The notes under the pieces: generated by a model
Database searches by the model: none
Told to the model about the DNA's origin: nothing
The model's input: only the letters and a program-made list of their open reading frames with translations
Shown: positions 24,704-32,700 of the stretch, one piece after another
How positions within the stretch are numbered: position 1 is the stretch's first letter
Layout of the letters: each line of letters starts with the position of its first letter
Source: Streptomyces sp. CB00316
GTDB taxonomy: Bacteria > Actinomycetota > Actinomycetes > Streptomycetales > Streptomycetaceae
Direction of reading: 5' to 3'
Assembly (NCBI RefSeq): GCF_001905595.1
Contig: NZ_LIXI01000008.1
Coordinates: 248,001 to 312,000, forward strand
DNA length: 64,000 nt
Translations under genes and position numbers: made by a program

Positions 24704-24976
24704 GTGGTGGCGGCCGATCGGGAGCATCAGGGGCCGGCCCGGGACGGGTCCTCGATGAGGCGGCTCTCCGGACCGAAGACCGCGCGGGCGGTCTCCTCGG
24801 TCAGCACCTCGGCCGGGGAACCGGCGGCGTGCAGCGTGCTGGACCGGTGTGGGTGGCGGCCCCGGCCCATGAGGGCGGAGACGGTGACGCCCTCGGCCGC
24901 CGCCCGGAAACTGCGGGAGCAGGCCGAGCGTACGGGTCAGTTCCTCGGCGGGGAGGCGGGCAGGGAGGCTGGGCAT
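24704..24976 (-). pseudogene. Remnant of a FecE-type siderophore ABC ATPase
   Basis: Three blocks in different frames read in order as an iron-siderophore ATPase: ARLPAEELTRTLGLLPQ, then VTVSALMGRGRHPHRSSTL, joined directly to AAGSPAEVLTEETARAVFG and SRLIEDP, and finally PLMLPIGRHH, the usual C-terminus. The central part holding the signature, Walker B and H-loop is missing, and at least two frameshifts are present. It is a different gene from the remnant at 3397, which retains other regions. Confidence 0.75.
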
Positions 24977-25038
24977 GAGGCTCTTGACCCTCACGTGGCG
25001 TCAGGCCGCATAGTCGGCGCGCGGAAGAACACTGGACC

Positions 25039-25659
25039 GTGGGACGCGTCGCCGAGTTGGCCGGCGTGAGCGTCCGCACGCTGCATCACTATGACGAGAT
25101 CGGGCTGGTCCGGCCGTCCGCGCGGACCGCGGCCGGGTACCGGGCCTATGCGGCGGGCGACGTGGAACGGCTGCGTGAGGTGCTGGCCTATCGGCGGCTG
25201 GGCTTCGGACTGCGGGAGATCGCGGAACTGGTCGACGACCCGTCGGCCGACGCGGTCGCGCACCTGCACCGGCTGCGCGGAATGCTGCTGGAGCGTCGTG
25301 ATCGCGCCGACGCGATGGTGACGGCCATCGACAGGGAACTCCTGACACGGGCCAAGGGACTTCAGGTGACACCGGAGGAGCAGCTGGAGATGCTCGGTGC
25401 ACGGCTGTACGAGCCGGTGCCCGTCCCGTGGGACTGCGCCGACGGCCTGTTCGAGGCGTACTGGCGCCGGCCGGAGGCATATCTGGAGGAGCACGTGCGC
25501 CGTGCGATGTCGGTGCGGACGAGGGTCGGGCCGGAGGCGGAGGGGCGTGCGGTACGCAGCCTCGGCGACGACCTCGCCTCCGGCCGGTGGGCCGAACGCA
25601 ACGGCGACCTCGCCGGCCTTCAGGCGGCGGATCTCGGCCTCCGCCTGCTCAGGGCGTGA
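25039..25659 (+). CDS. MerR-family regulator (TipAL-like)
   Basis: A 206-residue regulator. Residues 1-70 form a MerR winged helix (VAELAGVSVRTLHHYDEIGL, then YAAGDVERLREVLAYRRLGF) and residues 75-105 the dimerisation coiled coil. The segment LQVTPEEQLEMLG matches the start of the TipAS-type effector domain, but the rest (CADGLFEAYWRRPEAYLEEH) departs from it, and the protein is about 50 residues shorter than usual. The C-terminal part may be degraded or frame-shifted. The GTG start at 25039 gives almost no N-terminal extension. An AraC remnant overlaps its 3' end on the other strand. Confidence 0.75.
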   Translation: MGRVAELAGVSVRTLHHYDEIGLVRPSARTAAGYRAYAAGDVERLREVLAYRRLGFGLREIAELVDDPSADAVAHLHRLRGMLLERRDRADAMVTAIDRELLTRAKGLQVTPEEQLEMLGARLYEPVPVPWDCADGLFEAYWRRPEAYLEEHVRRAMSVRTRVGPEAEGRAVRSLGDDLASGRWAERNGDLAGLQAADLGLRLLRA

Positions 25660-25711
25660 ACTCCGGTCGGAACGTCCCCGGGGTCAGCCCGGTGATCCGC
25701 CGGAAGGCCTC
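25649..25711 (-). pseudogene. Remnant of an AraC-family regulator C-terminus
   Basis: Twenty codons ending in a stop read EAFRRITGLTPGTFRPEFTP, the characteristic end of an AraC-type DNA-binding domain (FRRxxGxTPxxFR). The frame upstream is closed by a stop, and no second helix-turn-helix is recognisable. The stretch to 25942 contains no other identifiable gene. Confidence 0.6.
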
Positions 25712-25942
25712 GGTTCAGAGCAGTTCGTCCCCCGGCACGACGCGGTCGTCCACGGCCCGTGCCGGGGCGTGCGGGGGCACTGCGCCTCGCTGCCTGCCTC
25801 AACTCGACGTTTACGCGAGGTGGTTACGCCCTTCAGGTGAAAGGGATACGGCTTTCGCCGTGCCCGCCGACCTCCGGCCGGACAGTGGGTGGGCCGACCG
25901 GGCTCCGGTCGGCGGGACCGCACGGCGAAAGGTGACGGATTC

Positions 25943-26476
25943 ATGACCACTGAGGCCACCCGACGGGTCGCGCTCGTCTTCTCCCTGTTCGATGCCAACG
26001 CCAACGGGGTCCTGGAGGCCGACGACTTCGAACTCATGGCCGACCGCGTCGTACGCGAGGCGCACGCCTCGGACCAGGCGGCGAAGGACGCGATGCGAGG
26101 TGCGTTCCGGCGGTACTGGACGACCCTGCTCACCGAGCTGGATGCCAACGGGGACGGCGAGATCAGCTTCGAGGAGTTCACCGCCTGTGTGCTGTCGCCT
26201 GAGCGGTTCGACGCGACGATCGCCGTGTTCGCCGAGGCGCTCGCCGCGCTCGGCGACCCGGACGGCGACGGTCTGATCGAGCGCCCCCTGTTCATGGCGC
26301 TGATGACGGCGATCGGGTTCGAGCCCGCCAACATCGACGCGCTCTTCGACGCGTTCGAGCCGACCGACGGTGACCGGATCCGGGTGGAGACGTGGGTCGC
26401 CGGGATCAAGGACTACTACGCGCCCGACAAGGCCGGCATCCCCGGCGACCACCTGGTCGTCGGCACCCCCGTCTGA
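25943..26476 (+). CDS. EF-hand calcium-binding protein
   Basis: A 177-residue calerythrin-like protein with three good EF-hand loops: DANANGVLEADD (about residues 18-29), DANGDGEISFEE (about 68-79) and DPDGDGLIERPL (about 112-123). A fourth, PTDGDRIRVETW, is degenerate. It is cytoplasmic with no signal peptide. Such proteins buffer or sense calcium in Streptomyces, but a specific partner is not visible. The ATG at 25943 has GGTGA upstream. It stands alone between decayed regions. Confidence 0.88.
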   Translation: MTTEATRRVALVFSLFDANANGVLEADDFELMADRVVREAHASDQAAKDAMRGAFRRYWTTLLTELDANGDGEISFEEFTACVLSPERFDATIAVFAEALAALGDPDGDGLIERPLFMALMTAIGFEPANIDALFDAFEPTDGDRIRVETWVAGIKDYYAPDKAGIPGDHLVVGTPV

Positions 26477-26509
26477 CCAGGCGCCCCACCGCCGGCCAGC
26501 GGTGGACGC

Positions 26510-26560
26510 CCCGCCCGTGAGGGAAGGGGCGTCCCACCTCGCCCCCGCCCGTGAGGGAAG
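26510..26560. repeat. Direct repeat, 17 bp x 2
   Basis: CCCGCCCGTGAGGGAAG occurs at 26510-26526 and 26544-26560, 34 bp apart, between the EF-hand gene and the convergent thioesterase gene. Each copy can form a weak CCC/GGG hairpin, so the pair may act as a transcription end. Confidence 0.5.
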
Positions 26561-26585
26561 AGGCGGCCGCCCTCCCCGCCCGGGC

Positions 26586-27002
26586 TCAGCCCGTCAGCAG
26601 ATCCGGGTTGCCGGCCAGTGCGGCCAGGCGCCCCTGCGGGTCCGGGACGAGGCGGCGTTCGGTCAGGTCGAGTACGCCGGCCACCCCGGTGATCTCGGCG
26701 GCCACCGTGCCGTCCTCCTTGATGACCTGCTGGGCCAGGGTGAACGTCTTCCCCGTGCCGTAGTCGAAGCGGCAGGTGACCCGTACCCTCTCCCCGCCCC
26801 GCAGCTCGCGGCGGTACTTCACGGTGACCTCCAGCTGCACGGGGCCGATCCCGTCGGCCAGCAGCTTCTCCTGCGGGAGCCCGGCGGCCCGCAGCAGCTC
26901 CCAGCGGGCGTGCTCCGCGTACTGGAGGTAGACGGCCTGGTTCAGATGGCCCTGGGTGTCGAGCTCGTAGCCGCGCACGGTCACATCAACGGAGAAGGTC
27001 AT
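26586..27002 (-). CDS. Acyl-CoA thioesterase, 4HBT/YbgC type
   Basis: A 138-residue single hot-dog-fold protein. VRGYELDTQGHLNQAVYLQYAEHAR is the 4-hydroxybenzoyl-CoA-thioesterase motif, with the catalytic aspartate in the D(T)xGHxN context. FRFDYG-type strands follow (VTCRFDYGTGKTFTLAQQV). It hydrolyses acyl-CoA thioesters in the cytoplasm. Its ATG at 27002 borders the decayed amylase region. Confidence 0.85.
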   Translation of the reverse strand: MTFSVDVTVRGYELDTQGHLNQAVYLQYAEHARWELLRAAGLPQEKLLADGIGPVQLEVTVKYRRELRGGERVRVTCRFDYGTGKTFTLAQQVIKEDGTVAAEITGVAGVLDLTERRLVPDPQGRLAALAGNPDLLTG

Positions 27003-27097
27003 GACCGTGCGAACGCCTCCGCCCGGCGGCCCATTCCGAAGAGCCGGTCCTGCCCGATCCCTTTACGGGCCTGTCATGCACCGGTAACTTCCACCCC

Positions 27098-27114
27098 GCA
27101 AGAGTTTGCAGCAA
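27098..27114. promoter_or_regulatory. Possible amylase-type operator remnant
   Basis: GCAAGAGTTTGCAGCAA contains an inverted GCAA/TTGC pair followed by another GCAA. TTGCAG/CTTGCA elements are known upstream of Streptomyces alpha-amylase genes as targets of LacI-type MalR regulators. It lies about 80 bases before the first amylase-like coding sequence in the adjoining pseudogene. Weak evidence. Confidence 0.3.
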
Positions 27115-27189
27115 TATTCCGGCAGAAATTTCCGCCGGATCGTATTCACTCGCCGAACCCCGAGGCGCGTCAGGGTTCAAGAACTACGA

Positions 27190-28250
27190 ACCTGGGCACC
27201 GGGAACATCACCGTCGAGGACGGGGTCGTGGCGCACAGCGACCCGTGCGCGGGCACGGGCCCCGAGGAGCCGGACCCCGCGGGGCCGAACAGCGCCTCGG
27301 TCTACTACGCGACATCGAGCGTCGGCTGGTCCACCGTCAACCTGCACTACCGCCCGCACAGTGGAGCCTGGACGACGGTCCCCGGCGTCGGCATGGAGGC
27401 GGCCTGCACCGGCTGGGTGCGGCGGACCGTGGACGTGGGCAGCTCCACCGGCCTCCAGGCCGCGTTCAACAACGGCAACGGGGTCTGGGACAACAACGGC
27501 GGCGACTACACCCTCCCGGCCGGGCTCACCCAGCTCACCAGGACGGACACCCCGTCGGCCGCGGCCTTCACCGCGGCGGGCGCGGTGGGTCCCTCGGTGT
27601 CCGCTTCCTCGGCGGCGCAGGGGTCCTTCGCCGTGGCGGTCACCGTGCGGTCCTTCACCGTGGCTACACGGTCCGGGCCGTCGACGCCGCCGGGAACGTC
27701 TCGGCCGAGTCCTCCCCCGCCACCGCCTTGTTCGTGGGGTCGCCGTCGTTGAAGCGGGCGGTCAGCACGAAGTAGATCGGGTCCTTGCGGGGGTCGGTGC
27801 CCAGCGGCGTAGATCTACCAGGACGTGATCACAACCACTCCTCGCGCTGGGGCGCCAAGGACCTGTTCACCCCGACGGCATACGGGGTGCGCGACACCCA
27901 GTGGAGCTGGTTCTACGACGAGAGGAACGACGGCTTCGCGTACGACGGCCTCAGCATCGAGCCCAAGTCCGGCAAGTCGTACTACAACGGCGACCTGTGG
28001 TCCACGGCCGAGCCTACGGGCAACACCTGCGTGGGCTGGGGCACGCCCACCGGGCACACCTCACCGGAGGGCTACCGGATCTACAACTGCCAGTGGCCGA
28101 GCCCCACTTCGGGGATGTTCCCCAAAGCTCTCTACCACAACTGCTGGATCGGGAACTGGGAGGGCGAGGACTCCCGCTCCTGATCGGCGCGTACAACAAG
28201 TACATCGACATGGGCGTCGACGGCTTCCGGCTCGACACGGCGCGCGGCGG
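27190..28250 (+). pseudogene. Rearranged alpha-amylase pseudogene (CBM25 and GH13 fragments)
   Basis: On the plus strand, 27190-27545 encodes a starch-binding CBM25 module (SVYYATSSVGWSTVNLHYRP, then FNNGNGVWDNNGGDYTLPAG). In another frame it continues as a fibronectin-III end (YTVRAVDAAGNVSAESSP, to about 27720). From 27813 it resumes as the middle of a GH13 catalytic domain: IYQDVI, a one-base deletion, HSSRWGAKDLFTPTAYGVRD, YYNGDLWSTAEP and PEGYRIYNCQWPSPTSGMFP, then GAYNKYIDMGVDGFRLDTA, where the sequence ends. GFRLDTA is the catalytic-nucleophile motif. Between these lies a fragment of the same gene type in inverse orientation. No start codon with signal peptide and no C-terminal half remain. 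Confidence 0.85.
27722..27815 (-). pseudogene. Inverted N-terminal fragment of the alpha-amylase catalytic domain
   Basis: On the minus strand the frame reads LGTDPRKDPIYFVLTARFND followed by GDPTN, the usual beginning of a GH13 amylase catalytic domain. Its 5' end abuts the plus-strand GH13 fragment that starts at 27813. In an intact gene these two pieces lie on the same strand about 90 residues apart, so an inversion plus deletion is needed to explain the arrangement. Confidence 0.72.
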
Positions 28251-28272
28251 GCCCGTACCTGAAGTAGCGGCC

Positions 28273-28678
28273 TCAACCGGCGACCCGCCGCACCGTGCGC
28301 AGCAGGTACTCCTCGCGGTGCAGCGGGTCGTGGTCGGTGCGCGGTCGGTCCGGGACCGAACAGGTCACCGGGCGGTGGCCGTCGAAGGCCGACTCCAGCA
28401 TTCCCTCACCCCGGGGCAGCCCCGGAAGCAGCTACTGGAGTTCGTGCACCCGGGCCGCCGGGAGCTCGCCCTGCAGCGTGCAGGGGGCATGGGGCCGGGT
28501 TCCACCTCGCAGCGGAGTTCCACTCCGCTGCCGTACGGGGCCGGGTCGACGCGCAGGCCGACGGTGGCGAGGAAGGGGGCGGGGTCCGTGTCGATGATCT
28601 CGACGGCCGCCCCCGTGCCGGCCGGCCGTTCCAGGCAGATCGTCGTGGTCTCGCGGAAGGTGACGTCGCCGCTATGGG
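28273..28678 (-). pseudogene. Remnant of a tetracycline-resistance ribosomal protection protein
   Basis: The minus strand encodes pieces of the C-terminal half of a TetM/OtrA-type EF-G homologue. First comes VTFRETTTICLERPAGTGA and DPAPFLATVGLRVDPAPYGS, then GVELRCEVEPG. After a deletion and frame change follow GELPAARVHELQ, an in-frame TAG, LLPGLPRGEGMLESAFDGHR, PVT, and the true C-terminus RTDHDPLHREEYLLRTVRRV-AG. The GTPase domain is absent. Multiple lesions show it is non-functional. Confidence 0.8.
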
Positions 28679-28680
28679 GT

Positions 28681-28977
28681 CTGGCCGAGGCGATCTCCGA
28701 GACCCTCCACCACGACGCCTGCTGTACCCGCTTCGACGATGCCGTCGGCCGGGGAAGGAAGCGCTTAACGCCCTCGGACGTGGACGCACTGCGGCGCCTC
28801 GTCGAGGAGGACCTGCGACTGCACCGTGCGGAGCTCCCCGGCGGCTACCGGACGGCGTACGACGTCATCAGCCGCGGACTCGACGTCCCGGCGGACGTGA
28901 CCGCCACGGGATCCGCCTCCGTGCGCCGCACCCTGGCCCACCGCGTCCGGCGGGACCGGTTCAGGGGCGCCAGCTGA
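28681..28977 (+). CDS. Uncharacterised fragment or short ORF
   Basis: An open frame ending at 28977 encodes LAEAISETLHHDACCTRFDD, GRGRKRLTPSDVDALRRLVE and AYDVISRGLDVPADVTATGS. It has the residue composition of a real protein, but I do not recognise a family, and there is no start codon with a ribosome-binding site. It is probably the tail of another decayed gene. Confidence 0.35.
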   Translation: MAEAISETLHHDACCTRFDDAVGRGRKRLTPSDVDALRRLVEEDLRLHRAELPGGYRTAYDVISRGLDVPADVTATGSASVRRTLAHRVRRDRFRGAS

Positions 28978-29086
28978 GGCGTGACCGGGCCGGTTCACCC
29001 GCACCGGGGGAGGCGGATCTCCATGAAACGCCGATACGGGGGTATCCGGACTTCAGCCAGAAAGCTCACGCGACGGGGTGACCGCC

Positions 29087-29503
29087 ATGAACGACCGCAT
29101 GCTGATGACACTTTCGCCGGACGGGGAGACCCGCGCGGACTACGTATGCCGGCCGGAGAAGGCCGCCGACGCACGGGACGCGGTCAGCAGCTTCGTCGCA
29201 CGGCTCCACCCGGCGCCGGCCGCGCACGTGGTGCAGAACCTGCTGCTCCTCGTGACGGAGCTGGTCACCAACGCCGTCCGGCACGCCGGAGCCGTCACCG
29301 CGCTCTGGCTGACCGCGGACCGTACGGGCGTCCATGTGCGGGTCACCGATCCCAGCCCGGCGCACCCGCAGGACCGTACGCCCGACCTGTCGGGCCGCAC
29401 CGGCGGCTTCGGCTGGCCGATGGTCCAGCGGCTGTCCCACGAGGTCACGGTGCGCGAGTCGGCGGACGGCGGGAAGGTCATCCTGGCCACCGTGCTCCGC
29501 TGA
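29087..29503 (+). CDS. ATP-binding protein of the anti-sigma (RsbW-like) HATPase family
   Basis: A 138-residue single-domain GHKL ATPase. The N-box is LLLLVTELVTNAVRHAG, the G1 box VRVTDPSPAHP, and the G2 box GGFGWPMVQRLSHEV. Such proteins in Streptomyces act as serine kinases of anti-anti-sigma factors or as anti-sigma factors. No anti-anti-sigma (STAS) gene is adjacent. The ATG at 29087 is preferred; a GTG nine bases earlier is possible. It ends 75 bases before the FHA-ABC gene. Confidence 0.85.
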   Translation: MNDRMLMTLSPDGETRADYVCRPEKAADARDAVSSFVARLHPAPAAHVVQNLLLLVTELVTNAVRHAGAVTALWLTADRTGVHVRVTDPSPAHPQDRTPDLSGRTGGFGWPMVQRLSHEVTVRESADGGKVILATVLR

Positions 29504-29577
29504 CCCGCCGACCCGCCGGCTGCGGTGGTCCCGGGCCGCGACGAGCGCCGATCGTGACGTCTCGATAGAATTCGAGC

Positions 29578-31941
29578 ATGGCAGAGCGGCCCGCAGCGCC
29601 GACGGCGCCCGAGCTCGTCCTGGAGACCGGTATCGGCTCCACGGTGATGAGTCCGAGCCGGGACTACCATGTCGGGCGCGACCCCGAGAGCGACATCGTC
29701 ATCGACGACGCCCGGGTCTCCTGGCACCACGCGGTGCTCCACCCCGAGGCCGGTCACTGGACGCTCCAGGACGAGGACAGCACCAACGGCACGTACACCG
29801 GCGGTCGCCGCATCCATGAGACGGGTGTCGGTCCGGGCAGCGTCATCCACTTCGGCAACCCGGGCGACGGCCCCCGTGCCGTCCTGCAGGGCCGGGAACC
29901 CCCCGTCCACCCCGCCACCGCGGACCGGCCCTCGGCCGTCTCGATGCCCGCCGCCACCGGCACCTTCCGGCAGCCGACCACCGTACGGCCGCTGCCGGCC
30001 AGGACCGTGCGCATCGGCCGTGACAGCGGCAACGACCTCGTCATCGACGACCTCGTGGTCTCCCGGCACCACGCCGAGCTGCGGGCGCTCCCCGACGGCC
30101 GGCACGAGATCGTCGACCTCGGCAGCCACAACGGCACCTTCCTCAACGGACAGCCCGTCGCCCGGGCCGTCATCGACGCCGGTGACATCGTCGGTATCGG
30201 CCACTCCGCGTTCAGCCTCGTCGGCGAAGTGCTTCAGGAGTTCGTGGACACCGGTGAGGTGTCGCTGGACGTCCAGGATCTGGAGGTCACCGTCGGCAAG
30301 GCGGGCAAGGGCGGCAAGACGCTCCTGGACGGGGTGTCCTTCCCCGTCGGCGAGAAGTGCCTCCTCGGCGTCGTCGGGCCCAGCGGCGCCGGGAAGTCGA
30401 CGCTGCTCAACGCCCTCACCGGGCTTCGCCCGGCCGACACCGGCACCGTCCTCTACGACGGCCGTGACCTCTACCGCGACTTCGCCGAGCTGCGCCAGCG
30501 CATCGGCCTCGTCCCGCAGGACGACATCCTCCACTCGCAGCTGACCGTACGCAAAGCCCTCGGGTACGCCGCCGAGCTCCGCTTCCCTCAGGACACCGCG
30601 AAGGAGGAGCGGCAGGCCCGCGTGGCCGAGGTCATCCATGAACTCGGCCTGGAACAACGGGCGAACCAGCCTATCCACAGTCTCTCCGGCGGCCAGCGCA
30701 AGCGGGTGAGTGTGGCTCTGGAGCTGCTGACGAAGCCCTCGCTGCTCTTTCTGGACGAACCGACCTCGGGACTCGACCCGGGGATGGACCGCTCCGTCAT
30801 GCACATGCTGCGCGGCCTCGCCGACGACGGCCGTACGGTCATCGTCGTCACGCACAGCGTGCTGAGCCTGGAGGTCTGCGACCGGCTCCTCGTCCTCGCG
30901 CCCGGCGGCCGCATCGCCTACTACGGCCCACCGGAGGATGCCCTCGCCTTCTTCGGTTTCGCGGAGTGGCCCGAGGCGTTCGAGGCGTTCGAGAACGACC
31001 GGGTCCGGGACTGGGCGGCCACCTACGCGGACTCACCCTTCCACCGGCAGTACATCGTGAACGCCTCGGCGCAGCCCCAGCTGCCCCAGGCCTCGCCCGG
31101 AACGTCCGTCGCCCCGCCTCCGGAGACCCGTAACTGGGGTGCGCAGCTGGGCACTCTGGTCCGCCGGTACGCCTCCGCGCTCGCCGCCGACCGTACGTTC
31201 CTGATCATCATGATCGCGCTGCCCTTCGTCATGGGGGCGATGGCCCGCGCCCTGGCGGGCAGCAGGCTCACCCAGGAGACGGCGATGAACGCGCTGCTCA
31301 TCCTGTGTGTGGGCGGCGTGCTGACCGGCGCCGCCAACGCCGTACGGGAGCTGGTCAAGGAGCGGGTGATCTACCAGCGCGAGAGAGCCGTCGGCCTCTC
31401 CAGATCCGCGTACCTGATGTCGAAGATCGTGGTGCTCGGAACCGTCACCATCCTCCAGGCCATCGTGCTGACCCTGGTCGGGCTGGTGGGTGTCGACCTC
31501 AACGCACCAGGTGGTGAAGGTGTGTTCCTGCCACCACTCGTCGAGATCACCCTGGCCGTCGCCCTGTTGTCGTTCACCGCGATGATGCTCGGCCTGCTGG
31601 TCTCCGCCCTGGTGCGCAAGGAGGAGGTCACGATGCCGCTGCTCGTCCTCCTCGCCATCGTCCAAGTGGTGTTCTGCGGGGCCCTGCTGAAGCTGAACGG
31701 GGTGCCGGGGCTCGAGCAGCTGTCCTGGCTGGTCCCGTCGCGGTGGGCGCTGGGCGCGATGGCCGGCACGATCGATCTGGCCCGGATCGTGCCGGGCGAG
31801 CTGACGTCCGACCCCCTCTTCGGCCATTCCGCGGGGGTCTGGCTGCTCAACATGGGCATGCTGGTCGTCCTCTCCGCCCTCTTCGGCTACGTCGTCGCGA
31901 AGCTGCTGCGGCGGCATGAGCCCGCGGTCATGCGGAAGTAG
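29578..31941 (+). CDS. Tandem-FHA ABC exporter (Rv1747-like)
   Basis: A 787-residue half-transporter with two N-terminal forkhead-associated domains that bind phospho-threonine: FHA1 about 28-95 (HVGRDPESDIVI, VSWHHA, STNGTY) and FHA2 about 140-215 (RIGRDSGNDLVI, VSRHHA, SHNGTFLNG). The ATPase domain has Walker A GPSGAGKST (267-275), signature LSGGQ (369-373) and Walker B LLFLDEP (389-395). The C-terminal 280 residues form an ABC2-type membrane domain of about six helices (residues about 535-775). The layout matches M. tuberculosis Rv1747, a phosphorylation-controlled exporter next to kinase PknF. Here a Ser/Thr kinase gene follows two genes on. The substrate is unknown; Rv1747 is linked to cell-envelope lipid export. 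Confidence 0.92.
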   Translation: MAERPAAPTAPELVLETGIGSTVMSPSRDYHVGRDPESDIVIDDARVSWHHAVLHPEAGHWTLQDEDSTNGTYTGGRRIHETGVGPGSVIHFGNPGDGPRAVLQGREPPVHPATADRPSAVSMPAATGTFRQPTTVRPLPARTVRIGRDSGNDLVIDDLVVSRHHAELRALPDGRHEIVDLGSHNGTFLNGQPVARAVIDAGDIVGIGHSAFSLVGEVLQEFVDTGEVSLDVQDLEVTVGKAGKGGKTLLDGVSFPVGEKCLLGVVGPSGAGKSTLLNALTGLRPADTGTVLYDGRDLYRDFAELRQRIGLVPQDDILHSQLTVRKALGYAAELRFPQDTAKEERQARVAEVIHELGLEQRANQPIHSLSGGQRKRVSVALELLTKPSLLFLDEPTSGLDPGMDRSVMHMLRGLADDGRTVIVVTHSVLSLEVCDRLLVLAPGGRIAYYGPPEDALAFFGFAEWPEAFEAFENDRVRDWAATYADSPFHRQYIVNASAQPQLPQASPGTSVAPPPETRNWGAQLGTLVRRYASALAADRTFLIIMIALPFVMGAMARALAGSRLTQETAMNALLILCVGGVLTGAANAVRELVKERVIYQRERAVGLSRSAYLMSKIVVLGTVTILQAIVLTLVGLVGVDLNAPGGEGVFLPPLVEITLAVALLSFTAMMLGLLVSALVRKEEVTMPLLVLLAIVQVVFCGALLKLNGVPGLEQLSWLVPSRWALGAMAGTIDLARIVPGELTSDPLFGHSAGVWLLNMGMLVVLSALFGYVVAKLLRRHEPAVMRK

Positions 31942-31950
31942 GGCGGTTCC

Positions 31951-32694
31951 ATGGCGACTCCGACCCCGCAATTCCGCCCCACCCACGTCGTCCCCCCGGA
32001 CGGGCTGCCCGCCTGGGAGGCGCCCGATGCCGCCCGGCCCACCGACCCACTGGACGCCCTGCTGCCGGTGCAGATGGCGGAGCGGCGCGGGGACTGGGCG
32101 TACGTGGTCTGCTCCAACGGCTGGGCGGCCTGGGTCGACGGGCGGCTCCTCGTGTCCGTACCGCGCACTCCTCCGGCCCCCGGTCAGCCGCTCGCCCGCA
32201 CGGCAGACCCGCGCCCCCTGCTGGCCCGGGCGGAGGAGACCCTCAACCAGTACCGGCGCGCCGCCCAGGACCTGGCCGAGGGCCGCAGCGACGGGGAGAG
32301 CTTCCAGCAGCGGACGCGGGGGATGCGGGTGGGCATGGTCGTGGACGGGGAGTCGGTGTGGCTGTACGACGCCGAGCACGAGCGGTGGGTCTTCTGCGAC
32401 GGGACACAGCTCAGTACGTACGCGGCGGAGTCGGGGCCGGGATCGGGGACGGCGTTCACGGGGACGGGCACCCCGGGACCGGAGCCGACGCGGGTGGCTG
32501 GTGCGGAGGGGCCGCCGGAAGCGACGCGCGTGGTCACTGCGGACGGACCGCCGGACGCGACGCACTTCGTCACCGCGGACAGGCCCGAGCCGACCCAGGT
32601 GGTGGCCCCCGACGGGCCCGAGCCCACCCAGCTGATGGTGCCCGAACCGACGCGCGTAGTCACTCCCGACGATGCGCCGGACGGCAGGGGGTGA
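31951..32694 (+). CDS. Hypothetical protein with a threonine-centred C-terminal repeat
   Basis: A 247-residue cytoplasmic protein, starting nine bases after the FHA-ABC exporter and ending six bases before the kinase, so all three form one operon. Residues 35-160 form a compact, tryptophan-rich domain (GDWAYVVCSNGWAAWVDGRL, GMVVDGESVWLYDAEHERWV). Residues 178-240 are a Pro/Ala-rich tail with six copies of P-E/D-P/A-T-R/Q/H at Thr180, Thr192, Thr204, Thr215, Thr226 and Thr234, spaced 12, 12, 11, 11 and 8. I infer that the adjacent kinase phosphorylates these threonines and the FHA domains bind them, making this an adaptor. I do not recognise the globular domain. Confidence 0.75.
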   Translation: MATPTPQFRPTHVVPPDGLPAWEAPDAARPTDPLDALLPVQMAERRGDWAYVVCSNGWAAWVDGRLLVSVPRTPPAPGQPLARTADPRPLLARAEETLNQYRRAAQDLAEGRSDGESFQQRTRGMRVGMVVDGESVWLYDAEHERWVFCDGTQLSTYAAESGPGSGTAFTGTGTPGPEPTRVAGAEGPPEATRVVTADGPPDATHFVTADRPEPTQVVAPDGPEPTQLMVPEPTRVVTPDDAPDGRG

Positions 32695-32700
32695 CGAGCC

